From the NCBI GenBank assembly GCA_032629725.1, contig JAFEVB010000007.1, positions 62,001 to 126,000 on the forward strand: a stretch of DNA of 64,000 nucleotides, written 5' to 3'. This DNA is from Gremmenia infestans (taxonomy: Eukaryota; Ascomycota; Leotiomycetes; Helotiales; Hamatocanthoscyphaceae). The notes beneath the pieces are model-generated. The model ran no database searches. It was not told where the DNA came from and saw nothing but the letters and a program-made list of their open reading frames with translations. Position 1 is the stretch's first letter; the number at the start of each line of letters is the position of its first letter. Below, piece after piece: positions 11,285 to 23,096 of the stretch. The position numbers and the translations under genes were made by a program.

Positions 11285-12475
11285 CTACGGAAGAGAGTAT
11301 CCTCCATCAATAATGATATCCGCGCCCGTGGTATAACTCGCAGCATCAGAAGCAAGATACAGAAAGGCACCTTTCAACTCATGCGCCTGACCTTCTCTCC
11401 CCATCGGCGTCTTATCCTGCCAGATTTTATGCAGAGGGCTGGGAGCAAAGCTCAGGAGTTCCGTCGAGATGTATCCAGGTGATACCGTGTTCGCTCTAGC
11501 GAAACCTACCCACTCGACGGCCAAAGATTTGCCTAGAGATCAAAATCAGATGTGAGGAACTGAAAGATTAGAAAAGGGGTCTTACAGAGATGAATAACAG
11601 CTGCTTTGGCGGCATTGTAGGCGGCTTGCAATTGAGGGATGTTGACGATTGTTCCGCTTATACTGGCTGTTGCTACAAAACTACCTTCTCGGAAGGCTGG
11701 CGCAAATGGTTTGCCGTCAATTGTGGTTTGTTCTTTCTTTTGTCGTCTCCAGTGTAGCCTTTTGAGCCAAAGAATTAGCATTGTAGATGCGGCTAATTGG
11801 CAAGGGAACCAGAGCCTCGGAGTTGCTTCAAGAGCTATCATACAAGGACAAAAACAACCAATGGCTCCGGAAAATGCTCCCAAGCTCTTTTCTTGCCTGG
11901 AAAAAAGATAGAAGATCAGTATGAAAGTAGGCTTACCCAGCCACACGAGCACAGTAGAATGCACTATCGATATCCGTCTTCATAATTTTATGGTAATGGT
12001 CCAGCTCGCCATCAAGAGCAGCGCCTTGAGTCCAGGGAATACCAGAATTGGCCACGAAAACGTCGAGTCTACCATTAAATTCCCGAATAACTTCTTCCGT
12101 AATCGCAGCGATAGCTTCATACGAAGTGACGTCCACTTGATAGGCCCTACCTAAGCCGCCCACCAAAGTTAGTATATGCGCCCCAATCAGATGCGAACTT
12201 TGAAGCAAGGGTGGGATACACGTACACTTGACACCATATTCCTCCTCAATTTTCTCTGCTTCTTCTATGGCTTTCTTGTTGCTGTTGTACCATATTGCTA
12301 CATTCGCTCCTGCTTCTGCCAACGCCTCCGCGACAGCTAGACCTATACCTGCTCCAGCGCCGGAGACAATGGCTGTTCGGCCTATGAGAGAGAAAAGTGG
12401 AAGCACACGGTGAACTGTGGGTGCTACGGTGTTGTCATGGGAAAAGTTCCCTTCGTTCATAGCTTCGTCTGCCAT
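11285..12475 (-). CDS. Short-chain dehydrogenase (sorbose reductase/mannitol dehydrogenase-like)
   Basis: Four exons, 12475-12226, 12150-11937, 11758-11586 and 11532-11285, encode 294 residues. The Rossmann nucleotide motif SGAGAGIG is at residues 38-45. VFVANSGI replaces the usual NNAG, as is typical for NADP-dependent fungal mannitol dehydrogenase/L-sorbose reductase relatives. The catalytic pair is Y202 and K206 (YNAAK), with the Ser in ASISG upstream. The tail ANTVSPGYISTELLS ... GADIIIDGGYSLP is standard for the family. It is probably a cytosolic oxidoreductase acting on sugars or polyols. Introns have GTACGT/CTTAG, GTAAGC/AAAAG and GTAAGA/TCTAG ends with CTAAC or CTAAT branches. A second Met lies 11 codons upstream (12508); the 12475 Met is preferred by family length. 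Confidence 0.87.
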
Positions 12476-13626
12476 TGAAAAATAAGTGTCTGGAAGTGAA
12501 ACTTGCAAAGAAGAAAGTGTGTTTGGACGTCTTGCTCTGTCTCTCCAGGGAGCTCGCTGAAATGGCCGGCCAATATATAGATGCAGAGCATCTTGGGCCT
12601 TTTGATATAGACCTGGTTAGACCCGGGCCTAATATGGACCTCCATCAACATCGGGTGAAGTCGTCGCGCAACCGGGTTTTCGGCGATACCACGGAAGCCC
12701 AGGTAATGCATAGACCCTGATTTACCTCACATATCTGAAGCGTCCAGTGCTTGGGGCCAATTGGGGCGCATAGGAGTGGATATCCTAGATGCTTTGACGT
12801 GTGGACCCCACAGCGGGGTAATGGCTCCTAGAGTATCAGCAAGCACTGGAAGGACGATATATGGCTACGCAGCAGCTGCAAGAGGTCAACGGGCTTTTAC
12901 CTTACGGATGCATCTCCCAATCAGTACATGACCCGAGTCAGAGGATCTCATTGGCTTTGCTTTGTGCTGTGTGCAGTTTGAACGACGGGAAAGAGAGCGT
13001 GGTACTTGGCACCGACTGTCTCGTTGCACGAACTACGAGGATTAGCGGGGTAAAGGGCTTGGTACTCTGGAGGCAGGACAAGGTGCATAGGTAGGTACGA
13101 GTATCACCGAGTAGATTGTTGCAGATTACAGGCGGAGAGAATAGCCGGATGCCGCCAATAGCTGCGCTGCGTTGCTGGTCTCACTGCCTTGACAGAGCTT
13201 TAGGGGGGAGTGATCACGTGCAACAGCCCTTGCCGTCTAATATCTCTCCGTCAAGTCAAATTCAAGCTTAGATGCTTATGTGAGATGTCTTGGGGACCGT
13301 CGCTGTATTGGTAGAATGATCTTTGAGAAGGACAAAATGAAGAACATAGAAGGCGCAATAGCCTCACTGGAGGTGCGCTTGCGCTCTTCTAGTCGCGACA
13401 GACAGAAAAGCAGAGCCGGATTTTAGATCATTAGGAGATGTCGTAGCAAGAGAGAGGTAGTAGATAAAATGCAGACTAAAGAAACGATAATTGGGGAGGC
13501 AGGGGAATTCGACGAATGTCCTAGAAGACAACTAGAAACGCAAAGCACAACTTATCCGACGGAGATACAAAAGGCACATTCTAGGGGAAAACCACAATCG
13601 CAGATAAAAAGATTAGATATCTGAGC
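12476..13626. other. Intergenic, nothing recognised
   Basis: About 1.15 kb between the SDR start and the GMF stop. A 77-codon frame at 12861-13094 has no family resemblance. The SDR promoter is presumably here. Confidence 0.5.
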
Positions 13627-14171
13627 CTAAGCCGCGCCTAACTTCGCTGGCAACTCCTCCAAGTCGTCCGCAGAGTCAATCTCAATCACCTTGCCCACCT
13701 CAGCCGTATTCCGCATCAGCTCCTTGGCTCCCGCATACAGCATCCTTAACTCGGCATTACACGTAACAGGCAGATAATATAGCAGCACATATGGTACTGA
13801 CATTCGGCCTGATGGCAGTGTGAGGGGGTAGGAGAGGAGGACAAAACGGGGAGAGTGGTCGGGCAGGTCGTCGGCTATGTCTTCGAGGTTTGTGTACACG
13901 GTCTTGTCTTCGTCTTGCTTGATTTCGAGGGTGTGTTTATCGATCATGTCTGCAGATCTATTAGAAAGGAGAAGTAGGGGTGAGGAAGGAGGGGGTAGAG
14001 AGACGAACATACAAATCACGGCTTGCGGGTCATTTGCGCGGGAGGTACCCAGGCGGAACTTTCGCAGGTGGTCTTTGCTCTCTTGAGAGAATGTGTAGAG
14101 TCTGGATTCGGAGGACTGGTAGAGATCAGTTTCATACTTTTTTTCATAGCAGAACAAGCGGGTTGTACCAT
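13627..14171 (-). CDS. GMF1: Glia maturation factor homologue (ADF-H domain)
   Basis: Exons 14171-14169, 14115-14013 and 13949-13627 give 142 residues, the expected size. The whole protein is one ADF-homology domain: SSESRLYTFSQESKDHLRKF, FRLGTSRANDPQAV, RFVLLSYPL, GRMSVPYVLLYYLP and MLYAGAKELMRN. GMF binds the Arp2/3 complex, promotes actin debranching and acts at cortical or endocytic actin patches. The first exon is predicted to be the ATG codon alone, followed by a 53-nt intron (GTACAA, CTGAT branch, CCAG); the resulting MSSESRL start agrees with family N-termini. Intron 2 (13950-14012) has GTATGT and GCAG. The longer unspliced upstream frame starting at 14259 does not resemble the family. 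Confidence 0.87.
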
Positions 14172-16208
14172 GATTGATGTTGTTATGCAGAGCTGATCTA
14201 CAAATAGCTGTTGATGATGGTTGGTGGGGTCGTCTTAGCCAGATTGTCGACATGCGCATGCCGCCACTTCGCTCTCGCCTACAGTAATCGATCTTATCTA
14301 ATCAGAAGAACCCGACATCATTTAATAATTAAAACTTCCTTTGGTACGAGCTTACTCACCTAAGTACCTATGTAGGTACATATTTCATCTTGAACTCAGT
14401 CGAGTATAGATATAGATGTGCCCAAGGCTTTCCCGACTATAGCCCAAGTGTAGGGGTTTCTCATCATTCTGGGAGATCGATCCGAGACGATAATAGAAAA
14501 CGGAAGGGCTGTTTCAGCTATCCACCTAACCTCAATAAGTTGATTGTATCCACTTGGCCCTCTTTATTGCTCTTCTATATCATATATTAATGTGGTCTCA
14601 TAAGAGTATGTTCTTTTCTTTACTGCTCTGGTGACGACTTCAATGCTCAGTGCTACAAAAGTCCCCGTCTCCCCACTTCATCCGGCCCTGAGAATCACAC
14701 TTCAGGTCCAAGACCTTGCCATTACCTTTTCCGACGCTCCATATGAGCAATGAGAGCGTCTCTTCGCTGCTCGCTCGGGACCCTACTATGACACCTGGAC
14801 AAACCTGGAAGAAGGGCATGCAGCAGGAGATGGAGAGCCAGAAAACGTCCAAAGCCCATCGCAACGACATCACGGCCCAACACAGCCCAGTGAGTTGTTT
14901 CTACGAATAATTTTTGCATATCGGTCGAAATTGTTTCAAAACTGAAAATTCAGCAGTTGTACCATGATGTCTTATGCACTATCAACAATAGTTTATCAAG
15001 GTGTATGGTCAGCCCGCCATTGATGGGAAGTTGCGGGGTCATTCCCTTCACAGCGATTTCAGTGTAAACCCCCAAATATGAGAGGATAAAAAAAAAGCCT
15101 TTAATGGATTCCTTTGCAGAGTCCCTGATATCATGAGACACATGTCTAATCTTATTGTCCGCGCCCAAAAAGAAGTGACCCTAGCCTAGCCACCAACTAC
15201 TGGCAAAACCCTGCCGTGTTGCCTCGAAATACATCACGGATACTATGAAGCAGCTCTTCAAAAAAGCAGGTGAAAGGAGCGAGAGGATAGTGGGCAAGCT
15301 ACAATACGGTCGAGGTAACTCAAAACATTCGGGTTTTTATATCATTACTTAGCGCGAACATGCGAACCATTCCCTCTTTGGCAATAACCCACCGGCGGAA
15401 CTGGGGAGATATATCTTCATCTCATCTTTTGAGCATTTACCGAAACCTTATTTCAACATCAAATTCAATGCGACTTGCAACAAAAAATCTGGACTGGGCC
15501 TTATTTGGATGGACCAGCGGGCGGTGAATATAAGAGTTGAGGGGATGGAATATGGTGGATGGTGGGCGGTGAAAAGGGGAGTAAATTGCTTAAGCGAGTT
15601 GTATCAACAAACAAATCCCGTTCCGAGATGCGTTCCGAGATGCGTGCCATTGATTTGCGAAGTATCGCACCCTCGCCCATCTTTTCTCTTTCTATGTTTG
15701 TTCTTGCGTAAGGTAGTTGGTCGTCACTTTGCTTCAAATCATAGCACGACATTTCCCACATTTATGAAATTTCTGTTTGAGATTCGTTCTGGATTATGTA
15801 CAAGCCCTGCCTGGGCGCCCCCGCAAGTGCGATCATGAAAAGCCTCCTAGGAATGGAAATCTGAACTAGAAATAAATGAAAACGTGTAGATCTGTGCGGT
15901 GCTGGAATTTTGGTGTAAATATGGGGTGTAGTTTGCATGTTTATTGGAGAGGGGTGAGGGGATTGGGGGATTGTGTTGTACGTTGGTGCTAGTTTTCTTG
16001 ATGAATTATGGGGGTAAATGGGATGAGAGAATGATAGTACATGGCGTAGAGAATGCTTGGCCGTTTCTGGCAGGAGAAAATTCTAGGAGCAGGGTAGCGA
16101 GTCCATGAAACGGATTTGAGTTCCAGCAGAGCACGCAATTGTTCGTTCAGGAGGGAATGGAACATCAACTCCTGCGACTTTCCCACAAGACATAAGCGCC
16201 TGTCATGC
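14172..16208. other. Long intergenic region, nothing recognised
   Basis: About 2 kb contains only short frames. The best small frame, at 14742-14910 plus, has a donor-like GTGAGT near its end but no recognisable product. I see no RNA gene or transposon. Confidence 0.45.
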
Positions 16209-18361
16209 TCAGTCATCGATGGTAAACGGGTCGTCATCAGTACCAGTACCAGTGCCGGTGAACGTGACCATGTCCTTTGCGGCAGCCGCCGCCTTGGCCG
16301 TGGTATATGTCTCCTATACTCGAGTTACATTTAAGCCTGAAGAGTGAAAGTGATGGACTTACCTCTTCGTCATCATCTAAGATGATAATGATCTCGTCTT
16401 CGTTCTCGTTCTTGACCCACATAAAGGGCATTTCCGATTTTACTCTTTTTGGAGATAACTCGCGTCGTGTATCCGGCTCATCTTCACCCTCCACCTACTG
16501 GAGTCAGAGGATGATCATATTAAAGACTGGTGGGATACTTACATTGATGGGACTAGGTCTCTTGGAACCAGAACTAGTGTCGTTGGGGCTGCCGAGGTAT
16601 GTGGGCGGTGGGGTCTCATCATCAGAGATGGTGATGACCGGACTTGGTACTCTTGAACTGCGACGAATGACAGGAGGGATTGGATCTCTATCGACGTTGC
16701 TTGCAGGAGTTTCAGACGGCGTTGTAAGTGCAGAGCCGTGCGTCATCGTTTCCATATGTAGAGACCTGAGCCGATTGAAATCCGGGGCAGGTCGTGGGGG
16801 ATTATCTCCATCGGCGTCGCCATCATTAGAAACATCACCGCTCTCCTCATCCTATATCAATTAATATGAAATTCCCACGTTCTCGTATGTTTACTTACGG
16901 AATCAACGACGTTAACAGCCCGACGCCACTTGGAAGGTCCTGCCTCACCAACCTCCGGGGTTGGACGAATATACTCGTTTGCCATTTCTAAATTGGCAGC
17001 AAGCAGTCCCTTTAGCAATTCTCGTTCGAATTCACTATCCTCCAGGTCGTCCTGCGATTCGTTAGCTATTTTCTCAAAATAATTTATAGATACGGCGACG
17101 CACAACCTTCTCCTCGTCCTCGTCGTCGTCCTCCTCCCCGTCTACATCAATGAATGGTCTTTGCCTGCCTCTTCTATTTCTGCCGGATTTCCTTGGACCT
17201 TCAGTTGGTTTTCTCTCTCTCGATGGTTGCTTTCCTTTCCTATTCTCCATCCATCGGCTGTTCTGATTACCATCGTCATGGTCAGAGTCATGGTCATCAT
17301 CATCATCATCATCATTATCCGTATTATCCTCGTCGTTACTATCGCTTGGTTGGTCGTTGTCGCTTTCATTATCGTCCTCGCGATCAGATTCATCATCATC
17401 ACGGTCTGGGCTTGCCATGGCCTTCCACATCTTCTTGATTAATCTTGTGACCCGCTTACCTTTATATCGATCCACTCTCAAAGGCGGATGGTCTCCCCAA
17501 GCATTGGAGTTGATAAGAGTATTGACCCTTCCGGTTCGGACATCTTGGCTAGCTCTCTCTGCAGCATCTCGGTTGATCCTAAATCCAAGTTCATGGAAAG
17601 CAGATTCTGCTCTATCAACTTGCAAACGTTCAAAACCACTCTGATTATTATTTCCACCACGGTTTGCCAACTCGCCGCTAAGGAATTGCATAATCACTTG
17701 AAATGGGTCCGGGTCTATTTCTTTGTATGCATCTGGCTTTATGTGGGCGCAACTCAGTGGAATCTTGGTCCTTCGGTAGCATTCACCTCCCGGGTTCTCT
17801 GGCCTAACTCCAACGCCTTCAGGGGGGTGTATGACATTGACGAAAGATCCAATTGAGCCGGACTTGCCATTTGGAAAAGGGTCTCTGAATCTCGGGTCCG
17901 CATATATACGCTTCAACGCAGTCATTTGAACTTTGCGACCTTCGGTAGCATTTCCGTTTTGCCACTGGCCATCTGCTGTGAGAAAGTCCTCCCAGTTCTC
18001 GGTGAAATGGTTATCCCAGGTGATTAGATCTTTCTTGTTCAATCCAACACCATAATTACCCAAAGGGGTGCCGTGGCTATTCGCTGCGTATATGATTCGG
18101 GTTCGTGCACGCTTAAGCTTCCGTATTGCGTACCAAATGTTTTGGGTGTTTCCTAAGATGTGTTAGCGATGTATGATGGGGTGTATTAGAAAGTGAACCG
18201 TGTGGATCTTTATAAAGACCGGCATGGATCCATTTACTGCTTTCATTAGCTGGTGCTAGAAATTCGGAACAACAAATACCTCACCGAACGCCACGTTTCT
18301 TGGAACTAGGTTCTCTGACTTCTCCGGGCTCCTTGGGCGATTTGGACTTTTTAGGCGACAT
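16209..18361 (-). CDS. Uncharacterised acidic, probably nuclear protein (619 aa)
   Basis: Seven exons splice in frame: 18361-18285, 18236-18199, 18152-17107, 17051-16899, 16851-16543, 16494-16363 and 16313-16209. The N-terminus is Lys/Ser/Pro-rich (MSPKKSKSPKEPGE). A globular-looking part follows (KWIHAGLYKDPHG, NIWYAIRKLKRARTRIIYAA, DLITWDNHFTENWEDFL, IPLSCAHIKPDAYKEIDP). Residues about 290-338 are almost pure Asp/Glu/Ser/Asn, then basic clusters such as RKSGRNRRGRQR. The C-terminal third has repeated SPV-ITISDDE and IIIILDDDEE stretches that resemble SUMO-interacting motifs (hydrophobic core plus acids). I do not recognise a catalytic family. The composition suggests a nuclear, chromatin- or SUMO-associated protein, which is inference. 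Splices are mostly GTAAGT..TAG; exon 2 is only 38 nt and its donor, GTTCAC, is weak. Confidence 0.68.
17294..17316. repeat. (CAT)n trinucleotide run inside the acidic tract
   Basis: A perfect CAT/ATG run on the plus strand encodes poly-Asp on the minus strand within the 619-aa protein. Such runs are prone to length change. Confidence 0.75.
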
Positions 18362-19126
18362 CTTGATCCTGGTAAGTCTCTGACTATCAGGTGTAGAGAC
18401 CGGTATATCGTGTTGGACTAATCCTCCAACGAAGGAGGCTAACGAGACGTAGGCTGCCCTTGTGAAGAGGAACGACTTGAAATTTTCAATGGAAGAGGTC
18501 GAACTCGAACTTTGGTTACCAAAGATAGTGAATGGTAGTGATTGGAGTTCCCTTAAGTTGTAAAGCGGTTACCTGAGTTGAGAGGGTGACAGATAGAGAA
18601 TTCTCAGGAATGAAGTTGAAGGTTGTGGAGTGGAATAGTGAAAAGGGACAGTTGTCTCCCATAAAAGAGAACTAAAAGACTAGCGTCCTATTTCAATGCC
18701 ATTTTCTAGACGTTTGGAAAAAGTGCGTAGAACATGAAGTTGGCTTGAGAAGAAAGCATAGGGAGACGAGATATTAGAGTGAAGTCGCTAAGCACTTTTG
18801 CCCAGTGAATCTTCAGCTCAAGATATGAGACTACAGGCAAGAGCACTGTATAAGCCTTATGAGCAGAAAATGAAGAAGGTTGTCAGTAAATAAGAAACTT
18901 TCCAGAGGGTTTGTCTCGTGGAGTCGTGGGGGATTTTGGGAACGACAGTGAATTCCAACTCTAGAAAATGGAGGCGCAGCCACTTTGAGCGCCCGTTGAA
19001 TTGGAGACAACCATCACCACCCTTGTTTTAAATGTATGTTAAGTGATTGGAGTAAGATGGCCTTTTCAATGTTCAGTCTCAACTCCATCGTCCGTTCCCC
19101 TTTTCATAAATTCACATGACCAGAAT
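18362..19126. other. Divergent promoter region
   Basis: This region lies between the starts of the 619-aa protein (minus) and the DUF1115 protein (plus) and should contain both promoters. No gene is recognised. The 5' end of the plus gene may lie in this stretch. Confidence 0.5.
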
Positions 19127-19720
19127 ATGCGACCGATCACGTGCGCCAAGGTTCAAATTCTCGCCGCCATCGATCTTGTTCTCTCCAGCGCAACAACAGC
19201 GATGGGACTGCAACGAATCCTCATTAAGACACACCACATGACTTCACGTAAGAAGATAGGCATTATTACACGAGCCGCAAAACGTCTGGACTGCTCTGTT
19301 CTTCTGAAAGTAGGCGCAAATCCAGGAATCATGCTTTGTGAGGGACAGGAGAACCATGCCAGTGAGTGGGAGACAGTCGTACGAGTGAGTTCATGGATTT
19401 GTTTCCAACATGCGGGCCAAGATGAGCTGCAAGATGTGCTCGATCCGCTGGTTGCGCTGGTTGCGCCGGTTCCAAAAGTCATAGAAGAAATCCCAGGAGG
19501 GAAGGCTAACACAAATTCTCAGAAACTACGGTATAAAGATATGCGGCTACTAAAGAGAGAAAGTATCTCGGAACCCCATCTAGCTACCTTAGGAGTCAAG
19601 GAGGGAGATGTTAAAGAAATGGAAGAAGTCAAAGACTTCGCGAAGCTGTTAGAGAAGGATCCGAGACTCTTCCATTCTTGGAGGGTAGGGATGGGATATG
19701 TGAAAGATGATGGCGAATAA
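19127..19720 (+). CDS. Prp3_C (DUF1115)-family protein, start uncertain
   Basis: The conserved core is ILIKTHHMTSRKKIGIITRA, then ANPGIMLCEGQENHASEWETVVR, and after a splice KLRYKDMRLLKRE. This is the DUF1115/Prp3 C-terminal fold, usually found after an RWD domain in RWDD2-type proteins and in the U4/U6 snRNP protein Prp3. A GTGAGT..CTCAG intron (19385-19522, 138 nt) joins VVR to KLRYKDM, as in relatives; because its length is a multiple of three and it has no stop, retained transcripts would stay in frame. With the Met at 19127 the product is 151 residues, and no RWD domain is visible upstream. An undetected 5' exon or a truncated gene is possible. Another in-frame Met is at 19202. Confidence 0.65.
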   Translation: MRPITCAKVQILAAIDLVLSSATTAMGLQRILIKTHHMTSRKKIGIITRAAKRLDCSVLLKVGANPGIMLCEGQENHASEWETVVRVSSWICFQHAGQDELQDVLDPLVALVAPVPKVIEEIPGGKANTNSQKLRYKDMRLLKRESISEPHLATLGVKEGDVKEMEEVKDFAKLLEKDPRLFHSWRVGMGYVKDDGE

Positions 19721-20931
19721 GGAATACTTTCTGGTATGTGTAGTGTGCCTTTCAAATGATCGCATCAATAATCACCGAGAACCATATTAACAGCTAAAGC
19801 ATTAGGTTTTGAGGTTTCTATTCAAAGAAACCTTTGCCAAATTGCAACCTACCAGCAACGCCGATTTTATAACTTCCAATAATTACGAGAAAGACTATGC
19901 CAGAAGCTCAATTAAGCAACAAATTCGACCAGAGTCGAGAACCTGCGGAAGCCGCAGAACGTCGCCAGGCAGACAGGCGATAAGGAACGTCCGGGAAAAA
20001 GTGGCGCTGTCAAGTTCGCCAAGACCGCCAATAACGGTGCATTTCCCCCACAAAGCTTATTACAACCCCTGGATTATTGGAGCCGGCTGCCGATAAGATT
20101 CGAAGATAGCATTGGTTGACGGCACACTTGCAACAATAAGTACAACGTCGATCCCAACTTCAAGGCAAACTGCGTCACACTTTTATGAGGGTCCTGCCGC
20201 CGCAGATAAGTCTGTGTAAGCCGATAGGAGACATCTCCTCAACCCGCGAGTTTGGCGCATAAAGTGGCTTGTTCGGATGCATGCCCCCGCTCACACCTAG
20301 ATGTCGATTGACGTCGTCGACTCAGACAATCCTAGCAACTTCTCCAGGTTCTCAAGCGACTTAGCTGCTAGTATCAACGGCTGTCGTGGAGATCTAAAGC
20401 TAGACTGTCTCGAGTGTTACATAGCCAGGGAACCTTTAGTCCGCCAAAGTCAACCTTTGATGGAATACATACGAATATGGAGAGAGCTGTTGCTCAATCC
20501 GGCGTGCATTTTTGGTTAGTATAAATCTCTTGCCATCTAAGAGGAAGTTTGGCGTGTCATTCAGAAATCCCCCAAGACCAAAAGAGTAAGGCAGTAAACG
20601 TGGGAATCGAGATGGTTGCACAACTACTTCACGCCCTTGCATGAGCTATCAGCGTGCGACCACATTTCGGCCATGTTATGTTCACGCATTATTCAAGGAT
20701 GGCCTGATCACCGTGCTAGAGATTACTCTAGACAGCAGTGATAAGAGCTTTTGAACCCCTCTAAACTTGGAGTCCTCAGTCGAAAAGTATCCTGCGTGTT
20801 CCTTTAATTATCTCATACTTTTTGGGGAATCAACAAAAAATTCTGTAGCGAATCTTGCTGGTACTGTAGCAGTCGAGATTCTGCAGCGATCTTCTCATTG
20901 AAGCAGCTTCATTGCATTTGCTTACCCAAAC
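19721..20931. other. Intergenic upstream of the ammonium transporter
   Basis: About 1.2 kb with no gene. It contains GATA-type sites listed separately and a short meaningless frame at 20301-20519. Confidence 0.5.
20204..20813 (+). promoter_or_regulatory. Possible GATA sites upstream of ammonium transporter
   Basis: Three HGATAR-like sites occur: AGATAAG at 20204-20210, TGATAAG at 20739-20745, and TTATCT (reverse of AGATAA) at 20808-20813. Nitrogen-regulated fungal permeases are commonly activated by AreA-type GATA factors. The motif is short and frequent by chance, so this is a weak call. Confidence 0.3.
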
Positions 20932-22637
20932 ATGTCGAATTTCACAACGCCTTGGCTGGATACCGGAGACAATGCCTGGCAACTCACGGCGGGGAGCCTG
21001 GTAGCACTTCAGAGTGTACCTGGTCTGGTGGTTCTGTAAGATTCACATCGAATAATATTCCACATCTGAATCTAACATATAATAGCTACGCTGGATTTAT
21101 GAGGTCGAAATGGGCCATCAACAGCGCTTTCATGGCATTCTACGCATTCGCTGCAACGTTGATAACCTGGGTTCTATGGGCCTATAAGATAGGTTTCGGA
21201 ATATACATGCTACCCTTCGCCGGTCGACCTGGTCCCGTCGTTACGATTGCACAGGAGCTCAAACAATCGGAACTTCCTTCAGCAGATCTTATACAGAACT
21301 TTCCACTCAGCACTATGATATACTTTCAATTCGTTTTTGCGGCAATCACAGTTATCATCATGGCTGGCGCCTTTCTAGGTCGCATGAACTTCACAGCTTG
21401 GATGCTATTTGTGCCTCTGTGGATCACTTTTTCCTATGCCATCGGCGCCTATTCGATCTGGGGAGGTGGGTTCCTCTTCCAACGAGGGGTTATTGACTAC
21501 TCTGGAGGCTACGTTATCCACTTATCCTCTGGAACGGCGGGGTTTGTTGGTGCGCACGTAATCAACCCTTTCTTTGTGACTTCTCTCTAGATTTTCTGTG
21601 TTGGGGCTCGTTTCATCTTCTCGGCTCTTGTTCCTACAAGAAGCATAGTACTAACTCGTTGTAGTGGATTGGGCCACGTTTGGAGGTCGACCGCCTGGAA
21701 ACTCGTCCATCGAATGTTTTGGGAGTTCTCGTAGGCGCGGGCATCTTATGGATTGGCTGGAACGGTTTTAACGGGGGGGACCCTTATGCTGCAAGCGCGG
21801 ATGCTGGTGTGGCAGTTCTTAATACCAACGTAGCGACGGCAATGTCATTGCTTTGCTGGACAATATGCGACATAATATATTACAAGAAGCCATCTGTGCT
21901 TGGTGCGGTACAAGGGATGATTACAGGTCTCGTTGCTATCACTCCAGCGGCCGGTGTTGTTGCTGGATGGGGAGCCATCTGCGTAAGTAGATTCCATCCG
22001 ACTGATCTTCCATGGGATTAATCATAGATAGATTGGATTTGCGAGTGGAACAATCCCCTGGTTGAGCATGAACATAATGGGCAAAAAGGTCGCATACTTT
22101 CGGAAGATCGATGATGTTATGGGCATCTTTCACACCCACTGCATTGCCGGAGCTTTGGGTGGTTTCTGCGTCGGCTTATTCGCAACTGCAGAAGGTTGTG
22201 CCGCTTTCGGAATTAGCAACCATGGAGGAGCCATTGACGGTAACGGGAGGCAGGTTTGGCTCCAGTAAGTCCACAAACAAAAACCATTTTGAATTCCTGC
22301 AAGTTCTAACACGGGCTATAGAATTGTCGGTGCATTGTTCATCATTGGCTGGAATATTGTTTGGACATCGCTGATTATGATGTTTATCAAATATGTCTGC
22401 CGCATCCCACTTCGCATGTCCGACGAAGAGCTAATGGCCGGAGATGATATGGTTCATGGCGAGGCAGCATATGCCCTGGGTCCTTGCGAAGCTCATGAGC
22501 ACTTGCTGGCCGGCCATTACATCAAGAGAAGTGAGACAGGACCAGGCGAGTTGAGCATGGGCGGTGTTACCGTGGGACATGATCCACATATGGGGACGAG
22601 TGATAGCAGTCCTAGAGCTGGCGAAATCAAAGATTGA
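20932..22637 (+). CDS. Ammonium transporter (Amt/MEP family)
   Basis: Five exons, 20932-21035, 21086-21557, 21665-21982, 22032-22264 and 22322-22637, encode 480 residues, the usual length. Hydrophobic helices carry family marks: WQLTAGSLVALQSVPGLVVLYAGF at the start, GGYVIHLSSGTAGFVGAH with the first pore His, WIGWNGFNGGD, ITPAAGVV, and the second His in DDVMGIFHTHCIAGALGG. The cytosolic tail starts at RIPLRMSDEELMAGDD, the conserved regulatory C-terminal region of MEPs. It mediates high-affinity ammonium uptake or sensing at the plasma membrane. All four introns have GTAAGN or GTAATC donors and TAG acceptors. An alternative upstream Met at 20898 lies in another frame and is ignored. Confidence 0.93.
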
Positions 22638-23096
22638 CGACGTTAAGGCGTGATCGTGTTGAAGAGGTAACACTTGCAATTTTATGGTTAGGTATGCATA
22701 CTTGAATTAATAGTTATAAGACATCATGCCCCACCATCAGAATCCTGATGAAGAGACAGGTTCTAAGGCGCTATATATATTAAATACAACTTTTCTTAAA
22801 CAAGTGCACAAGCCTTCTCTAGTGATCTAACTCGTAGATAGGTAGCTTCAACGCGGTTGGTCTTAAAGTACGTATAGTTAAGTACGTGCATTAAGGACGT
22901 GCAGTAAGTATATGCAGTCAAGTATGTACGAAGTACAATCAAATATTCGTTGTATTCAGGCTTCGCGGTCCTTGAATGCAATAGCATTAGAAGCGGTTCT
23001 GGCCCGTTGTAATTACGAGTGCAACTCAATTCAAGCTTTCTTAGATTATGCCATACCCGAAGATGAATGAAATCCTCTTAAAGTGGTAGACATTTT
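22638..23096. other. Intergenic, short repeated GTACGT-like words
   Basis: The 3' spacer between convergent genes contains repeated AAGTACGTGCA/AAGTATGTACG words near 22868-22940. No gene is visible. Confidence 0.45.

Noticed and set aside
12861..13094. 77-codon plus-strand frame
   Set aside because: No domain, no promoter signs, composition like intergenic DNA.
5627..13627. Secondary-metabolite cluster around the tautomerase, SDR and permease
   Set aside because: No backbone synthase (PKS, NRPS, terpene cyclase), no cluster regulator, and large spacers between unrelated genes.
13950..14259. Extended unspliced N-terminus for the GMF protein
   Set aside because: The extra residues do not resemble GMF, and a better spliced model gives the family start.
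14742..14910. Small plus-strand frame with donor-like end
   Set aside because: No recognisable product, no acceptor or continuing exon found.
17154..17442. His- and Ile-rich plus-strand frames
   Set aside because: They are antisense to the (CAT)n run coding poly-Asp in the 619-aa protein; composition is explained by the repeat.
19043..19126. Extended N-terminus for the DUF1115 protein
   Set aside because: The frame opens with GTG rather than ATG and has no conservation that I can see.
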